Source: Rhizobium rhizogenes NBRC 13257 (GTDB taxonomy: Bacteria > Pseudomonadota > Alphaproteobacteria > Rhizobiales > Rhizobiaceae). Taken from it: DNA of 64,000 nt. The stretch is from contig NZ_BAYX01000002.1 of the NCBI RefSeq assembly GCF_000696095.1, positions 62,001-126,000 of the forward strand, read 5' to 3'. The position numbers and the translations under genes were made by a program. Positions 8,337 to 17,128 of this stretch are shown here, piece after piece. The notes under the pieces were generated by a model that worked only from the letters and a program-made list of their open reading frames with translations, was not told where the DNA came from and made no database searches. The stretch's first letter is position 1. Each line of letters begins with the position of its first letter.

Positions 8337-9377
8337 TCAGAATCGTGTAATCACGCTGATCCCTGTGCCCTCGGCCTTGTCCAGCGCCATCAGCGCCGGC
8401 ACGGCCTCCTCCAGGCTGATCCGGCGGCCGATCAGCTTTTGCGGGGCGATCTTGCCGGCGGCGAGCATGTCAAGCATGGCGTCGTAGCGCCAGGCCTGCA
8501 TGCCGTGGCTGCCGTAGATTTCCAGCTCGTGGCCGATCACCTGCGCCATCGGGATCTGCGGCGTCGCATAGTCGCCGAGCATCAGGCCGACCTGCACATG
8601 CCGGCCACGGCGGCGGAGATTCTTGATCGAGTTGAAGCAGGTGACGGGATGGCCGAGCGCGTCGATCGACACATGCGCGCCGCCCTTGGTGATCTCGCGC
8701 ACGGCTTCCGCGACATCGGCAACACTGGCGGCATTGATGGTCGCGACGGCACCGCATTCGCGGGCGAAAGCCAGCTTCTCATCGGAAATATCGATGGCGA
8801 TGGCATTCGCTCCAAGGGCGCTGGCGATCATGATCGCGGAGAGGCCAACGCCGCCGCAGCCATGCACGGCGATCCATTCGCCCGGCCGTGTTTTCGCCTG
8901 ATCGGCAACGGCGCGAAACGAGGTGGCGAAACGGCAGCCGAGGCTTGCCGCCGTGGCATCGTCGACCGTCTCCGGCAGATGCACGAGATTGGTATCGGCA
9001 TAGTCGATCGCCACATATTCGGCGAAGGACCCCCAATGGGTGAAGCCGGGCTGGAACTGGCTGGGGCAGACCTGCTGGTTGCCGGAATGGCATTCGGCGC
9101 AATGGCCGCAGCCGGAGACGAACGGCACGGTGACACGGTCGCCGACCTTGAAGCGGACAACACCACGGCCGGTCGCCACCACCTTACCGGCCAGCTCATG
9201 GCCGGGCACATGCGGCAGCTTGATATCGGGGTCGTGGCCCATCCAGCCGTGCCAGTCGCTGCGACAAAGCCCACTTGCGCCGACGGCGATGACGACGCCA
9301 TCTTCGCTGGGTGTGGGGTCGGGGAGGGTACGGATCTCGGGGGTGGCCTCGAAGGCCTCATAATACATAGCTTTCAT
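8337..9377 (-). CDS. Zinc-dependent alcohol dehydrogenase (MDR superfamily)
   Basis: The 346-residue medium-chain dehydrogenase has catalytic zinc ligands Cys38 ([10 protein letters not shown]), His60-Glu61 (PGHELAG) and Cys148 (SLGCRFAT). Its structural zinc lobe cysteines are at 90, 93, 96 and 104 (CGHCAEC and QQVC). The Rossmann motif [11 protein letters not shown] is near residues 167-177, followed by the acidic residue of AIDIS, which suggests NAD preference. The substrate is unknown. It is transcribed divergently from the branched-chain aminotransferase and precedes tam. Confidence 0.9.
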   Translation of the reverse strand: MKAMYYEAFEATPEIRTLPDPTPSEDGVVIAVGASGLCRSDWHGWMGHDPDIKLPHVPGHELAGKVVATGRGVVRFKVGDRVTVPFVSGCGHCAECHSGNQQVCPSQFQPGFTHWGSFAEYVAIDYADTNLVHLPETVDDATAASLGCRFATSFRAVADQAKTRPGEWIAVHGCGGVGLSAIMIASALGANAIAIDISDEKLAFARECGAVATINAASVADVAEAVREITKGGAHVSIDALGHPVTCFNSIKNLRRRGRHVQVGLMLGDYATPQIPMAQVIGHELEIYGSHGMQAWRYDAMLDMLAAGKIAPQKLIGRRISLEEAVPALMALDKAEGTGISVITRF

Positions 9378-9584
9378 GGGTATCCCCTATAGCTCGCCGC
9401 GTTTGCTTTGGCTCATCATTTTTCCTGATCGACCCGTTCGTCAAGCTGTTGTTTCGGCGCATGAAAATTGCGCACGGAAAGCATCATCCGGCGCTTTGTT
9501 GCGAATGGATTTCGGGTTGAAAATTCCGCTTGACCCCCAGGTTGCACAGGGATTTCCTTTTGCCGCTTTCACGAGGAAATCATC

Positions 9585-10472
9585 ATGGCCGTCGATACAT
9601 CCCCCCGCACCACCACCTGGACCCATGTCGATGGAGAATGGCTCCCCGGCAATCCGCCGCTGATCGGGCCGACCTCGCATGCCATGTGGCTGGCTTCGAC
9701 CGTCTTCGATGGTGCGCGCTGGTTCGACGGCATCGCGCCCGATCTCGACCTTCATTGCCAGCGCATCAATCGCTCGGCGCTCGCCATGGGATTGAAGCCG
9801 GTAAAGACGCCGGAGGAGATCGAGGCACTCGCTTGGGAAGGCATCAAGAAATTCGACGGCAAGACACCGCTCTATATCAAGCCGATGTATTGGGGCGAAC
9901 ATGGTACGGCGGGCAGCGTTGTTGCTGTCGATGGGGAATCGACCCGCTTCGCACTTTGCCTGTTTGAGGCGCCGCTGGGCGGCCAGGGTGGCATTTCGCT
10001 GACCGTTTCGCCTTTCCGCCGTCCGTCGCCCGAAACCGCGATGACCGATGCCAAGGCCGGCTCGCTCTACCCAAACAGCGGCCGGATGATCCTGGAAGCC
10101 AGGAAGCGCGGCTTCGACAATGCGCTTGCATGCGACATGAACGGCAATGTCGCCGAGACCGCTTCGTCCAACGTCTTCATGGTCAAGGACGGTATCGTCT
10201 ACACGCCGGTCGCCAACCGTACCTTCCTCGCCGGAATTACCCGCGCCCGCGTCATCGGCCTGTTGCGCCAGGAAGGATTCGAGGTGCGCGAGGAAACACT
10301 GTCGGTCGAACAGTTCATGGCCGCCGACGAGATCTTCACCAGCGGCAACTTCTCCAAGGTCGTCGGCGTCACCCGCCTCGATAGCCGCGAATTCCAGCAA
10401 GGCCCGATCGCCCGCAAGGCGCTGGAGCTTTACATGGACTGGGCCTTTGGGCGGAGTATCAGCGAAGAATAA
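9585..10472 (+). CDS. Branched-chain amino acid aminotransferase (class IV)
   Basis: The 295-residue fold-type IV PLP enzyme has its Schiff-base lysine at Lys157 (TDAKAGSLYPNSGR) and the class signature FDNALACDMNGNVAETASSNVFMV. It transfers amino groups between Leu/Ile/Val and 2-oxoglutarate in the cytosol. The N-terminus (THVDGEWLPGNPPLIGPTSHAMWLAS) fits the alphaproteobacterial branched-chain aminotransferase branch. I withhold the symbol ilvE because rhizobia often carry several class IV paralogues. The start follows a GAGGAAATCATC ribosome site. It converges on the GNAT gene, leaving 24 bp between stops. Confidence 0.9.
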   Translation: MAVDTSPRTTTWTHVDGEWLPGNPPLIGPTSHAMWLASTVFDGARWFDGIAPDLDLHCQRINRSALAMGLKPVKTPEEIEALAWEGIKKFDGKTPLYIKPMYWGEHGTAGSVVAVDGESTRFALCLFEAPLGGQGGISLTVSPFRRPSPETAMTDAKAGSLYPNSGRMILEARKRGFDNALACDMNGNVAETASSNVFMVKDGIVYTPVANRTFLAGITRARVIGLLRQEGFEVREETLSVEQFMAADEIFTSGNFSKVVGVTRLDSREFQQGPIARKALELYMDWAFGRSISEE

Positions 10473-10496
10473 GGAATACTGCACGCAGTCTTCGGA

Positions 10497-11033
10497 TCAC
10501 GATGCCTTCGAATTGGCTTTGAAGGTTTGCTTCGTGATCCGGTAGGATGCGAAGGATTGGCCGAGATATTCGGTTGCGCGCGTCGGCGACAGGCCGAGCT
10601 TTTCTGCAACGCGGATGGAAGCCGTGTTGCCCGGCGCGATATCGGCGATCACGCATTCGAGGCCGAGTGTTGTAAAGGCATGGGCGAGGACCGGCTTTGC
10701 AGCTTCCGTCGCATGGCCCTTGCCCCAGGTGAGCCTGTTCAGCCGCCAGCCGATCTCGATCTCTGGCCCAACCGCATCGGCGGGTATGAGCAAGATCCAC
10801 CCGAGAAATTGTTCTGGATTGTCCTTGGCAAAGACGGACCAATAGTCGAGGCCCTCACCAAAGTCCGCCTGAATGCGGTTTGTCAGGAACAGCCTGTGTG
10901 CTTCTGGATCATTCCACGGGCCGGGAATGAATTTCGTCACCTCCGGATCGCGATCCATGGCCATGCATTCCTCGATATCGGCCATGGTGCGCGGACGCAG
11001 GATCAGGCGGCCGGTTTCAAAGGTCGGAAGCAC
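10497..11033 (-). CDS. GNAT-family N-acetyltransferase (RimJ/RimL type)
   Basis: The 178-residue protein opens with LPTFETGRLILRPRTMADIEE, typical of RimJ/RimL-like acetyltransferases. The acetyl-CoA loop region IEIGWRLNRLTWGKGHATEAA lies near residues 95-115, followed by APGNTASIRVAEKLG. The GTG at 11033 with AGGAG upstream was preferred over an unsupported ATG 26 codons earlier. Target molecule unknown. Confidence 0.85.
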   Translation of the reverse strand: MLPTFETGRLILRPRTMADIEECMAMDRDPEVTKFIPGPWNDPEAHRLFLTNRIQADFGEGLDYWSVFAKDNPEQFLGWILLIPADAVGPEIEIGWRLNRLTWGKGHATEAAKPVLAHAFTTLGLECVIADIAPGNTASIRVAEKLGLSPTRATEYLGQSFASYRITKQTFKANSKAS

Positions 11034-11191
11034 GGTTGTTTCTCCTGATTTATCGATATCCGTAAAGATAAGAATAGACGCCGGGATGCGGAAGAATAAT
11101 TCGCAGTACAAGAAAATGTAGCGAATTCTCCCACGGCAATTGCTTTTGTGCTATTATGGAGTTGGTCGGCAAAACCACTAAGGAGGCCGCC

Positions 11192-11314
11192 ATGAAAATC
11201 TCTCTTCCTGCTTCTGTCTATCTTTTCGACTACTACAGGCTGTTTTTGCAGCTCTGTGTCATCGCGGCGATCGGGTTCGTCATCTATTCGATGCTGTTCG
11301 GATTGACGTGGTGA
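11192..11314 (+). CDS. Small single-pass membrane protein, 40 residues
   Basis: The reading frame MKISLPASVYLFDYYRLF... ends in GLTW. It has a near-perfect AAGGAGG Shine-Dalgarno sequence 6 bases before the ATG and one hydrophobic segment, about residues 17-37 (LFLQLCVIAAIGFVIYSML). Coding is supported by the ribosome site and by the coherent membrane helix bounded by charged or polar ends. It lies upstream of the DUF1488 gene on the same strand (71 bp apart) and may share its message. Function unknown. Confidence 0.62.
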   Translation: MKISLPASVYLFDYYRLFLQLCVIAAIGFVIYSMLFGLTW

Positions 11315-11385
11315 TGTCGGAAGCAATTGAAACCGCCGGCCTTTATGAGGCCGCCGGGTCCATTCTTGTTTAAAGGTAGTCGACG

Positions 11386-11637
11386 ATGAGCTTGAGCTTT
11401 CCCAATCGGAGCCGCAGTTATGATGCGTCGGCGCGGCGTATCCGTTTTATCGGGCATGATGGCATGTTCGAGGTTCCATTTCTGGTCGAAGCCGATGTCT
11501 TTCCAGAAGCCAACACCGAGGCAGGCTATCTTGCCGCCTTCGATGCCGGGCGCGATGCGATCCAGCAGGTGGCCATGAAAGCCTATGGCTATGCCCGCCG
11601 GCGCATGTACATTCTGACGCCGAATGACTTTCGCTGA
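11386..11637 (+). CDS. DUF1488 family protein
   Basis: The 83-residue protein MSLSFPNRSRSYDASARRIRFIGHDGMFEVPFLVEAD fits the small DUF1488 family, including the terminal YARRRMYILTPNDF segment. No catalytic residues are assigned in this family and no function is known. The frame converges on the MFS transporter gene with 6 bp between stop codons. A modest hairpin (CCGGCCTTTATGAGGCCG near 11335) lies upstream and may be a terminator for the preceding small gene. Confidence 0.8.
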   Translation: MSLSFPNRSRSYDASARRIRFIGHDGMFEVPFLVEADVFPEANTEAGYLAAFDAGRDAIQQVAMKAYGYARRRMYILTPNDFR

Positions 11638-11643
11638 GGAGAA

Positions 11644-12873
11644 CTATTCCGCCTCTTTCCTCGGGCTGACCCACCAGCAATAGACTGCGCCGATCGCCAG
11701 CAGCACGCAGGTGCCGAGGAAGACGGCGCGCATGCCGATATGGCCGCCGACGAAGCCGCCCATGACCGGGCCAACCACCTGACCGACATATTGCGACGAG
11801 ATCGAAAGGCCGAGGATGCTGCCGGCCGCCGCATCCGGTACATTGTGGCGGATGACGGCGGTGATGCAGGGCAGCAGTCCACCGAGCGCGATACCCATCA
11901 GGAAGCGCAGCGCGATCAATTGCCAGGCTGATGTCACGAAAGCCTGCGGGATCAGCAGCAGCGCCGCGACCGCGAGAGCCGTCATGATGACAGTCCAATG
12001 GCCGATGCGGTCAGCCAGCTTGCCGAGCCATGAGGCCGACATAATACTGCCAAGTGCCGCCGCAGCCATGACCACGCCAGAAATCATCGTGACATGCGCA
12101 TTCTCGACGAACTGGGCGACATAGACGGTGATAATCGGCTCGATCGACATATTGGCGAGCATCAGCAGCAGGCCGATCGACAACATGGCGATAGCAGGTC
12201 GTTTGTCGGGGATGGAAGCCCAGCCGCCACTCGCCTTGGCGGCCTTTTTCCGCGCCGGCGATTTCTCTTCCTTGATGAGGAAGGTGGTCGCCAGGAAGGT
12301 GAAGAAGATCACGCTGCCAGCCAGCAGAAAGGTGCCGCGAATGCCGATGATGGGCGGCAATGCGCCGCCGATCAGAGGCCCGACCAGATTGCCGGCCATG
12401 ATCCCGGAGGACAATACTCCGAGTGCCCAGGCCGAGCGAAGCTTCGGTGTCTGCGTCGCCACCAGCACCATCGAGCCCGAGGCATAGCCGCCGGCAAGGC
12501 CGGTGAACAGGCGCAGTGCCACCAATTGCCAGACGCTGCCCGCCATGCCCATCAGCGAGATCGCCACCGTCATGCCGAGGCTGGCGCGCACCAGCATCAA
12601 TTTCCGGCCATAGATATCGCCGAGCCGGCCCCAGAGCGGCGCGACGAAAGCGGCGGCAAAGAAGGTGGCGCCATAGGCAATGCCGGACCATTGCACGATC
12701 GCGGCCTTGTCGGTGACGCCGAGCTCCTCGACATAAAGCGGCAGGAAGGGAAGCAGCAGCGTCATCGCCACGATGGTGGTGAAGGAGCCGACGAGGCAGA
12801 TGATCAGATTCCGCATCCAATAAGCGGTTTCCGGTTCAGCCGGCGCGGCTGCCTCCCATCTTGTCTCTGTCAT
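11644..12873 (-). CDS. MFS efflux transporter
   Basis: The 409-residue protein has about 12 hydrophobic segments and the cytoplasmic MFS motif A twice: GRLGDIYGRKLML after TM2 and GKLADRIGHWTV in the second half. The LVGPLIGGALPP and VVGPVMGGFVG repeats after TM4-5 and TM10-11 resemble motif C of drug:H+ antiporters, suggesting a multidrug-type exporter. Its ATG at 12873 overlaps the stop of the upstream PEBP gene (ATGA), so it is probably translated by coupling. An open upstream extension in the same frame lies inside the PEBP gene and is not real. Substrate unknown. Confidence 0.88.
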   Translation of the reverse strand: MTETRWEAAAPAEPETAYWMRNLIICLVGSFTTIVAMTLLLPFLPLYVEELGVTDKAAIVQWSGIAYGATFFAAAFVAPLWGRLGDIYGRKLMLVRASLGMTVAISLMGMAGSVWQLVALRLFTGLAGGYASGSMVLVATQTPKLRSAWALGVLSSGIMAGNLVGPLIGGALPPIIGIRGTFLLAGSVIFFTFLATTFLIKEEKSPARKKAAKASGGWASIPDKRPAIAMLSIGLLLMLANMSIEPIITVYVAQFVENAHVTMISGVVMAAAALGSIMSASWLGKLADRIGHWTVIMTALAVAALLLIPQAFVTSAWQLIALRFLMGIALGGLLPCITAVIRHNVPDAAAGSILGLSISSQYVGQVVGPVMGGFVGGHIGMRAVFLGTCVLLAIGAVYCWWVSPRKEAE

Positions 12874-13562
12874 TTTCTGGCCTTTGCATTCAACGTATAC
12901 AATAATTCCTGGCTGCCCGACGCCAGGATATGCCCCTTTGCCGCGGCAAGCAGGTCTGCGCGGGTGAAGAGATCGGGAAGATTGAGGCGGTCGACATCGA
13001 GTGCATAGACGGTGACGTGATAGCCGTGAATACGCTCGTCGTTCCAGGGCGGGCACGCGCCCATATAGCCCCCATGCGGCCCATTCTTCAAGGAGCCGCC
13101 GCCAGCGCCGTTCTGTCCGCGCCGGCCGTGGTCCGTGCGCTCGAGCGGCAGCCCGGCCACCGGCGAATTATCGCCATCGGCGCCTTCGGGAAGGCTGGTG
13201 AGAGAGGCTGGTATATCGGCGAGTACCCAATGGACGAATTCCATCCGCTTGAAGTTCCCAGGGATGATCGTGTCGTCCTTGTTGAACAACGAGAAGTCGC
13301 TGGGCACATCGGGATCCACCATGGTCAGCGCATAGGAGCGTGTGCCCTTCGGCCCTTTCGACCAAGACAAAGCCACGCTCTTGTTCGGTCCCGGCGCCGA
13401 TTTGCTGTTTGGGGTTGCGATACACGAGGCGTTTTCCGGCAGCAGCATGCGGCCATCGCTCTTTTCAAACTTGACCTTGAGATCAGCGGCAAAGGCCGGT
13501 GAGCCGGTGGTGACCGCCGCTGCGATAGCGATTGCGCCGAGGAGATGGGGAGTATGTCGCAT
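12870..13562 (-). CDS. Periplasmic YbhB/YbcL-type PEBP (Raf-kinase-inhibitor-like) protein
   Basis: The 230-residue protein has a signal peptide with an AFA-A cleavage site after residue 25. The PEBP fold is shown by ALTMVDPDVPS, EFVHWVLADIP, a glycine-rich loop, NGPHGGYMGACPPWNDERIHGYHVTVYALD and a C-terminal LASG segment. The family binds anions or phospholipid head groups in eukaryotes; bacterial roles are poorly defined. It is a little longer than typical YbhB (about 160-180) because of the signal peptide and a Gly-rich insertion. Its stop overlaps the MFS start, so the pair probably functions together. A perfect 14-bp inverted repeat lies 67 bp upstream. Confidence 0.88.
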   Translation of the reverse strand: MRHTPHLLGAIAIAAAVTTGSPAFAADLKVKFEKSDGRMLLPENASCIATPNSKSAPGPNKSVALSWSKGPKGTRSYALTMVDPDVPSDFSLFNKDDTIIPGNFKRMEFVHWVLADIPASLTSLPEGADGDNSPVAGLPLERTDHGRRGQNGAGGGSLKNGPHGGYMGACPPWNDERIHGYHVTVYALDVDRLNLPDLFTRADLLAAAKGHILASGSQELLYTLNAKARK

Positions 13563-13628
13563 GGTCTTGCCCTTTCGCGTTTCAGCCCTTTCGAGCTTTC
13601 ATGGGGCAGGGTCTAACAGATCGTTCCG

Positions 13629-13642
13629 GTACGCTTGCGTAC
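13629..13642. promoter_or_regulatory. Operator-like inverted repeat upstream of the PEBP-MFS pair
   Basis: The perfect palindrome GTACGC-TT-GCGTAC lies between the AraC-family gene and the PEBP gene. Its position, 67 bp before the PEBP start, suits a repressor or activator site. No regulator is proven; the AraC protein encoded just upstream is one candidate, although AraC proteins more often use direct repeats. Confidence 0.45.
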
Positions 13643-13671
13643 GTAAACGCTCAAAGTGAAGCCGGAAACGC

Positions 13672-14484
13672 TCAAGTGCTGCGCAGCCGCTCGGCGAAGC
13701 GGCGAGGGGAGCGATAGCCGGTGGCAAGGGCTGCCTCGCGCAGCGACAGTCCGTCTTCGGCCAGCAATGTGGTCGCGAGCGCCACACGTTCGCTTGCCAG
13801 CACGTCGCGCAACGATGAACCTTCGCGCGACAGACGCCGGCGCAGCGTCGCATTACTGGTGCCGAGTTCGACGGCAATGAGGTCGGCGGTCCAGGCGCGG
13901 TCCGGCTGCCAGCGCACCAATGCGCGCACAGCCTCCGCCGTCGTTTCAGGCGAAGCGGGCAGGGCGCCGCGCATGCCGAGCACCATCAGCACCTCCATCA
14001 GGCGGTGCTCGATCAGTTCCGCCGGCAGCTCACCGGAGGCAATGCCGTCGCCGGCATGATGGATGGCTGCAGCCAGCACCGGATCGAGCGGCAGGTCGAT
14101 CTGCGAAGCCGTGCGCGCAGGCGGAAACGCCCTGATGGCGCGGCGCACGAGCTCGTCGGGAAAGCTGATGAAGATGGCGCGATAGACGCCGCTCTGCGGA
14201 TCGGGATCGTTGACGACATCGCCGCGCCAGCCGGCGGGCAGTACCAGCACCGTACCGGCCGGCAAACGCAGATGCCGCCCCATGCTCAGCACCTCCTTGT
14301 AGCCCTCTATGAGAACGACGATCGAGACATGGGCAAAGGCCGAGCCGGCGATACGCTCGCGCTGCCGGGTGACGAAGGTGAAGAGGGTGGAATAGCTTTT
14401 TCCATCAGCCGGCATTACGGCAGGCCGATTGTCTTTCCCCGCCAGGCGGCGCAGCTTCTCCAATATCTGATGAGCTTCGGGCAT
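13672..14484 (-). CDS. AraC-family transcriptional regulator
   Basis: The 270-residue protein has an N-terminal cupin-like sensor (VSIVVLIEGYKEVLSMGRHLRLPAGTVLVLPAGWRGD) and a C-terminal double helix-turn-helix (WTADLIAVELGTSNATLRRRLSREGSSLRDVLASERVALATTLLAEDGLSLREAALATGYRSPRRFAERLRS). The arrangement resembles AraC_N-type regulators of efflux or detoxification genes. The ATG at 14484 was taken; an open extension to 14601 lacks a ribosome site. It lies just upstream of the PEBP-MFS pair on the same strand, so it may control that pair. It follows the racemase homologue by about 100 bp. Confidence 0.86.
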   Translation of the reverse strand: MPEAHQILEKLRRLAGKDNRPAVMPADGKSYSTLFTFVTRQRERIAGSAFAHVSIVVLIEGYKEVLSMGRHLRLPAGTVLVLPAGWRGDVVNDPDPQSGVYRAIFISFPDELVRRAIRAFPPARTASQIDLPLDPVLAAAIHHAGDGIASGELPAELIEHRLMEVLMVLGMRGALPASPETTAEAVRALVRWQPDRAWTADLIAVELGTSNATLRRRLSREGSSLRDVLASERVALATTLLAEDGLSLREAALATGYRSPRRFAERLRST

Positions 14485-14587
14485 GGCGACGGCGTCCTGC
14501 TGATGTCGACTAGGGCGATAGTCTGGACCACGCCAATGGTGATGCCAAGCCCGCAAAGCGCCTTGTCGGTTCTCTCGGCTCCAGTTT

Positions 14588-15238
14588 TCAGTTCGTGGCA
14601 ACCGCTGCCATAGCCGCTTTCAGCGCAACGAGCGGGCCGGTCATCGGCTGGGCAGCGCTTCCGGTCAGCAGCCGTAGCGCTCCGGTCATCGACGCCTGTG
14701 CGAAGGCGATCGTCTTCGCCCCCTCGCGCTGCGCTGCGTCGACCGCTGCAGCGATCGACATCAGATAAGCCTCCTGTTCGCCGGCCCGGAACAGCGCCCA
14801 GGCGCCCTCGATCAACCGCACGTCGATGACGGCACCGGTTGCCTTTGCGGCCTCTTCGAATAGCCGTGTGCTGGGGTCGATGGTCGTTTCAACGGTGCAA
14901 AGGACAATGACTTTGCCGCCCGCCTTCACCGCTCTTTCGGCTAGGATACCGTCGGCTCTGATAACGGGAACCGGCGACTTCCCGGCCGCCAGCAATGCCG
15001 CCGGGCCAAGGGTGGAGCAGTTGAGCACGACGGCATCGGCCTCCTGTGCGAGGTGGAGCAGGACATCAGCCGTTTCCGTCGTGATATCGGCCGTCAAACC
15101 TCCCAGCCGTTCGGCGGTCAGGAGAAGGTCGGCGCGGACATGATGATGGAGGGCGCCAACAGGAAGGCCAAGCTCCCTGGCAGCGTCCTCATAGATGGGA
15201 ATGTTGCTTTCGGCAGTGTGCAGGCAGGCAATTTTCAC
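14588..15238 (-). CDS. Aspartate/glutamate racemase superfamily protein lacking the second cysteine
   Basis: The 216-residue protein starts VKIACLHTAESNIPIYEDAARELG and has the first catalytic-type cysteine in VVLNCSTLGPAALLA. The position of the second catalytic cysteine is occupied by AFAQASM. Members with one cysteine resemble the arylmalonate decarboxylase/maleate isomerase side of the superfamily more than true racemases, so a racemase label would be unsafe. The GTG at 15238 gives the usual start; an in-frame TTG at 15268 is an alternative. It lies between the BON gene and the AraC gene on the same strand. Confidence 0.8.
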   Translation of the reverse strand: MKIACLHTAESNIPIYEDAARELGLPVGALHHHVRADLLLTAERLGGLTADITTETADVLLHLAQEADAVVLNCSTLGPAALLAAGKSPVPVIRADGILAERAVKAGGKVIVLCTVETTIDPSTRLFEEAAKATGAVIDVRLIEGAWALFRAGEQEAYLMSIAAAVDAAQREGAKTIAFAQASMTGALRLLTGSAAQPMTGPLVALKAAMAAVATN

Positions 15239-15286
15239 GGAGCTGGTCTCGCTGAAGCCACCCGACAAGGCGGCGGTTCACCGAGC

Positions 15287-15538
15287 CTAGCCTCTGACGA
15301 TCTGATTGTCGACGCGTGCGATGCCGCAGATCGTGGCGGCGATTTTGCCGGCGCGATCGATCTCTTCTTCCGTTGCAAGCCAGCCGCTGAGAACGATCTT
15401 GGGACCGTCCGCAGTTACGAAAACATCCGGGCCGTCGATATCTTCGGCGATGGCCAGCGCGTTTTCCACCGCGAATTCGAGGTCGATCGTTTCAGGTGCG
15501 TTGGGGCGGGGCATTTTGGCAGAGAATGAGGGTGTCAT
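15287..15538 (-). CDS. Small BON-domain protein
   Basis: The 83-residue protein has one BON domain over most of its length: IDLEFAVENALAIAEDIDGPDVFVTADGPKIVLSGWLATEEEIDRAGKIAATICGIARVDNQI. BON domains bind membranes or other envelope components. There is no signal peptide, so this copy would be cytosolic, as with other rhizobial BON-only proteins. The downstream neighbour is the racemase homologue, about 50 bp away. Confidence 0.85.
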   Translation of the reverse strand: MTPSFSAKMPRPNAPETIDLEFAVENALAIAEDIDGPDVFVTADGPKIVLSGWLATEEEIDRAGKIAATICGIARVDNQIVRG

Positions 15539-15552
15539 GGAGTCTGATTTCC

Positions 15553-15993
15553 TCAGCTAGTGGTTGTCTTTCGCGTTTTATCCGCGGCTATCGCCATCGC
15601 GGCGCCTAAGCTGCTGTCAAGCAGCTCGTCTGGAATTTGTGGTCCGTATCGTCCCTTGTGGAGCTTCAAGGCTTGCCTATAGGCTTCGATAAACAGATTG
15701 ATCCTGGTCCAGTTTTCTTGTGCCATATGCGTCGGCCAAAACAGGAAGGCGCCCGCCGCGGATGTCGTCAATTCGCCGAGGCGGCTGGCGGGAATCTTGA
15801 AGGTGCCCACTGGCATCTTCGCCCGGATACCGAAATCGTCGATCAGCCACTCATCGTTTTCAAAGAGCGGCACCTTACTATCCAGGAGGGATGTGTCCCT
15901 GATATGGCGGGACGAACGGCTTTCGAAGAATGGAATGAGGCCAACCGGGCCGTCATTGCTGCTGGTCTCGCTGGCAGTATCGGCGGGCATCAT
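15553..15993 (-). CDS. Hypothetical protein, 146 residues
   Basis: I recognise no family. The start was set at the ATG after GGAAGGA (15993). The protein is soluble, with a central segment LIDDFGIRAKMPVGTFKIPASRLGELTTSAAGAFLFWPTHMAQENWTRINLFIEAYRQALKLH and a basic C-terminus. Third-position GC and codon use look like those of its neighbours, and the gene ends 14 bp before the BON gene on the same strand. That spacing suggests they are cotranscribed. Confidence 0.55.
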   Translation of the reverse strand: MMPADTASETSSNDGPVGLIPFFESRSSRHIRDTSLLDSKVPLFENDEWLIDDFGIRAKMPVGTFKIPASRLGELTTSAAGAFLFWPTHMAQENWTRINLFIEAYRQALKLHKGRYGPQIPDELLDSSLGAAMAIAADKTRKTTTS

Positions 15994-16140
15994 CAATCCT
16001 TCCGGCATAGTTGATGGCCTCGGAACTCAACGCGACGATTGTCGCCGGTCTGTCAGACCGGCGCACGGTTTCGCGCGCGCCACCATCTAAACAGAGGCCT
16101 CAAATGCTATTACTGCGCGCGACTGCTGCGACGGTGCGAT

Positions 16141-16356
16141 CTATTCGGCTTTTGCCGCAGGGGCGATCGATTCTATATCGATTTCCTGTGTCACCCGTTC
16201 CTGGGCGACTTCGTCGTTGCGCATCCGATATTGCGGGGAGTTGTCCCTCGCTGGAAGATAGGCCGTGATCCGGTAAACCTCCGCCGCCTTCGGGGAAAGG
16301 CCTTTCAGGCTCTTCAGTCGAACGGTCTCGCCGATGGGGAAACGGTGAATGGCCAC
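16141..16356 (-). CDS. Conserved small protein, 71 residues
   Basis: The protein starts MAIHRFPIGETVRLKSLKGLSPKAAEVYRITAYLPARDNSPQYRMRNDEVAQERV from GTG 16356. The alternating hydrophobic pattern and the phrase QYRMRNDEVAQERV suggest a compact beta-barrel of SH3-like type, a pattern I associate with small conserved rhizobial proteins. There is no signal peptide or catalytic motif. GGAAAG lies about 14 bases upstream of the start, so the ribosome site is weak. Function unknown. Confidence 0.65.
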   Translation of the reverse strand: MAIHRFPIGETVRLKSLKGLSPKAAEVYRITAYLPARDNSPQYRMRNDEVAQERVTQEIDIESIAPAAKAE

Positions 16357-16553
16357 GGTGCGCTACGTCTTTCCGGCCCTGTCTGTTGCAACGGCCCTGT
16401 TATCATGGCGCTCGCGCGCAAATGTCGTCTATCGGGAAATGTATGTTCGGCAAGACGGCCAAGATGCCGCTTGCCGAACATTCCGGCTTGATTGTCAATC
16501 GGGTGATCGCGGGCTGCCAGTACATCCGTGGTCAGCGCCGCATTCCGTTCCAA

Positions 16554-16760
16554 TCAGGCCAATCTGAGCTTGGAGATCGAGCTGCGGCCCATGCCGTCCT
16601 GCTCGATTTCGAAGATCAACTTCTGACCCTTTTTGAGCGTCTCCAAGCCGGATTTCACCACTATTTTCGCGTGAACGAAAATAGCGACGCTGCCGTCGGT
16701 CGGCTGAATGAAGCCGTAGCCCTTTTCCAGGTCGAAATTCTTGACGATGCCATTGAACAT
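16554..16760 (-). CDS. Cold-shock-domain protein (CspA family)
   Basis: The 68-residue protein has both RNA-binding motifs of the cold-shock domain: RNP1 KGYGFIQP at residues 14-21 and RNP2 VAIFVHA around 27-33. It starts MFNGIVKNFD rather than the usual M-x-x-G-x-V-K-W-F-N, so the conserved tryptophan is replaced. The ATG at 16760 has an AAGGAGA ribosome site, and an upstream in-frame extension is rejected. These proteins act as RNA chaperones in the cytosol. Confidence 0.9.
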   Translation of the reverse strand: MFNGIVKNFDLEKGYGFIQPTDGSVAIFVHAKIVVKSGLETLKKGQKLIFEIEQDGMGRSSISKLRLA

Positions 16761-17128
16761 GCTGTCTCCTTGGGCTTGGCATGGTCGATGCAGGCAAACG
16801 TGCCCAGCATATTCAGGACCATACGGTTGAGGAGATCGGCGGGTCGAGAACCTCTGACGCTGCGATAAGCCAAACTGCCCAAGACGATAGAAGGACAACT
16901 ACAGGCTGATTAAGGTTTAATTAAGACCAGTCTTGGGTGAGAAGACGATTGGGCAGTTTGACACCCAATTTGAGTGATGAGCAATACAAGTGGTATCTGG
17001 TTGAAAGACGGGTAAATTTTCCTCCAGCCCGCGATTTTTTGGCATGTCGCCGGTTGCCCTTCACTTCGTCCCCTCCTATGTTCCGGGTCACCTGCCGACG
17101 CAATCAATTGCCAAGAGGAGATATGACC

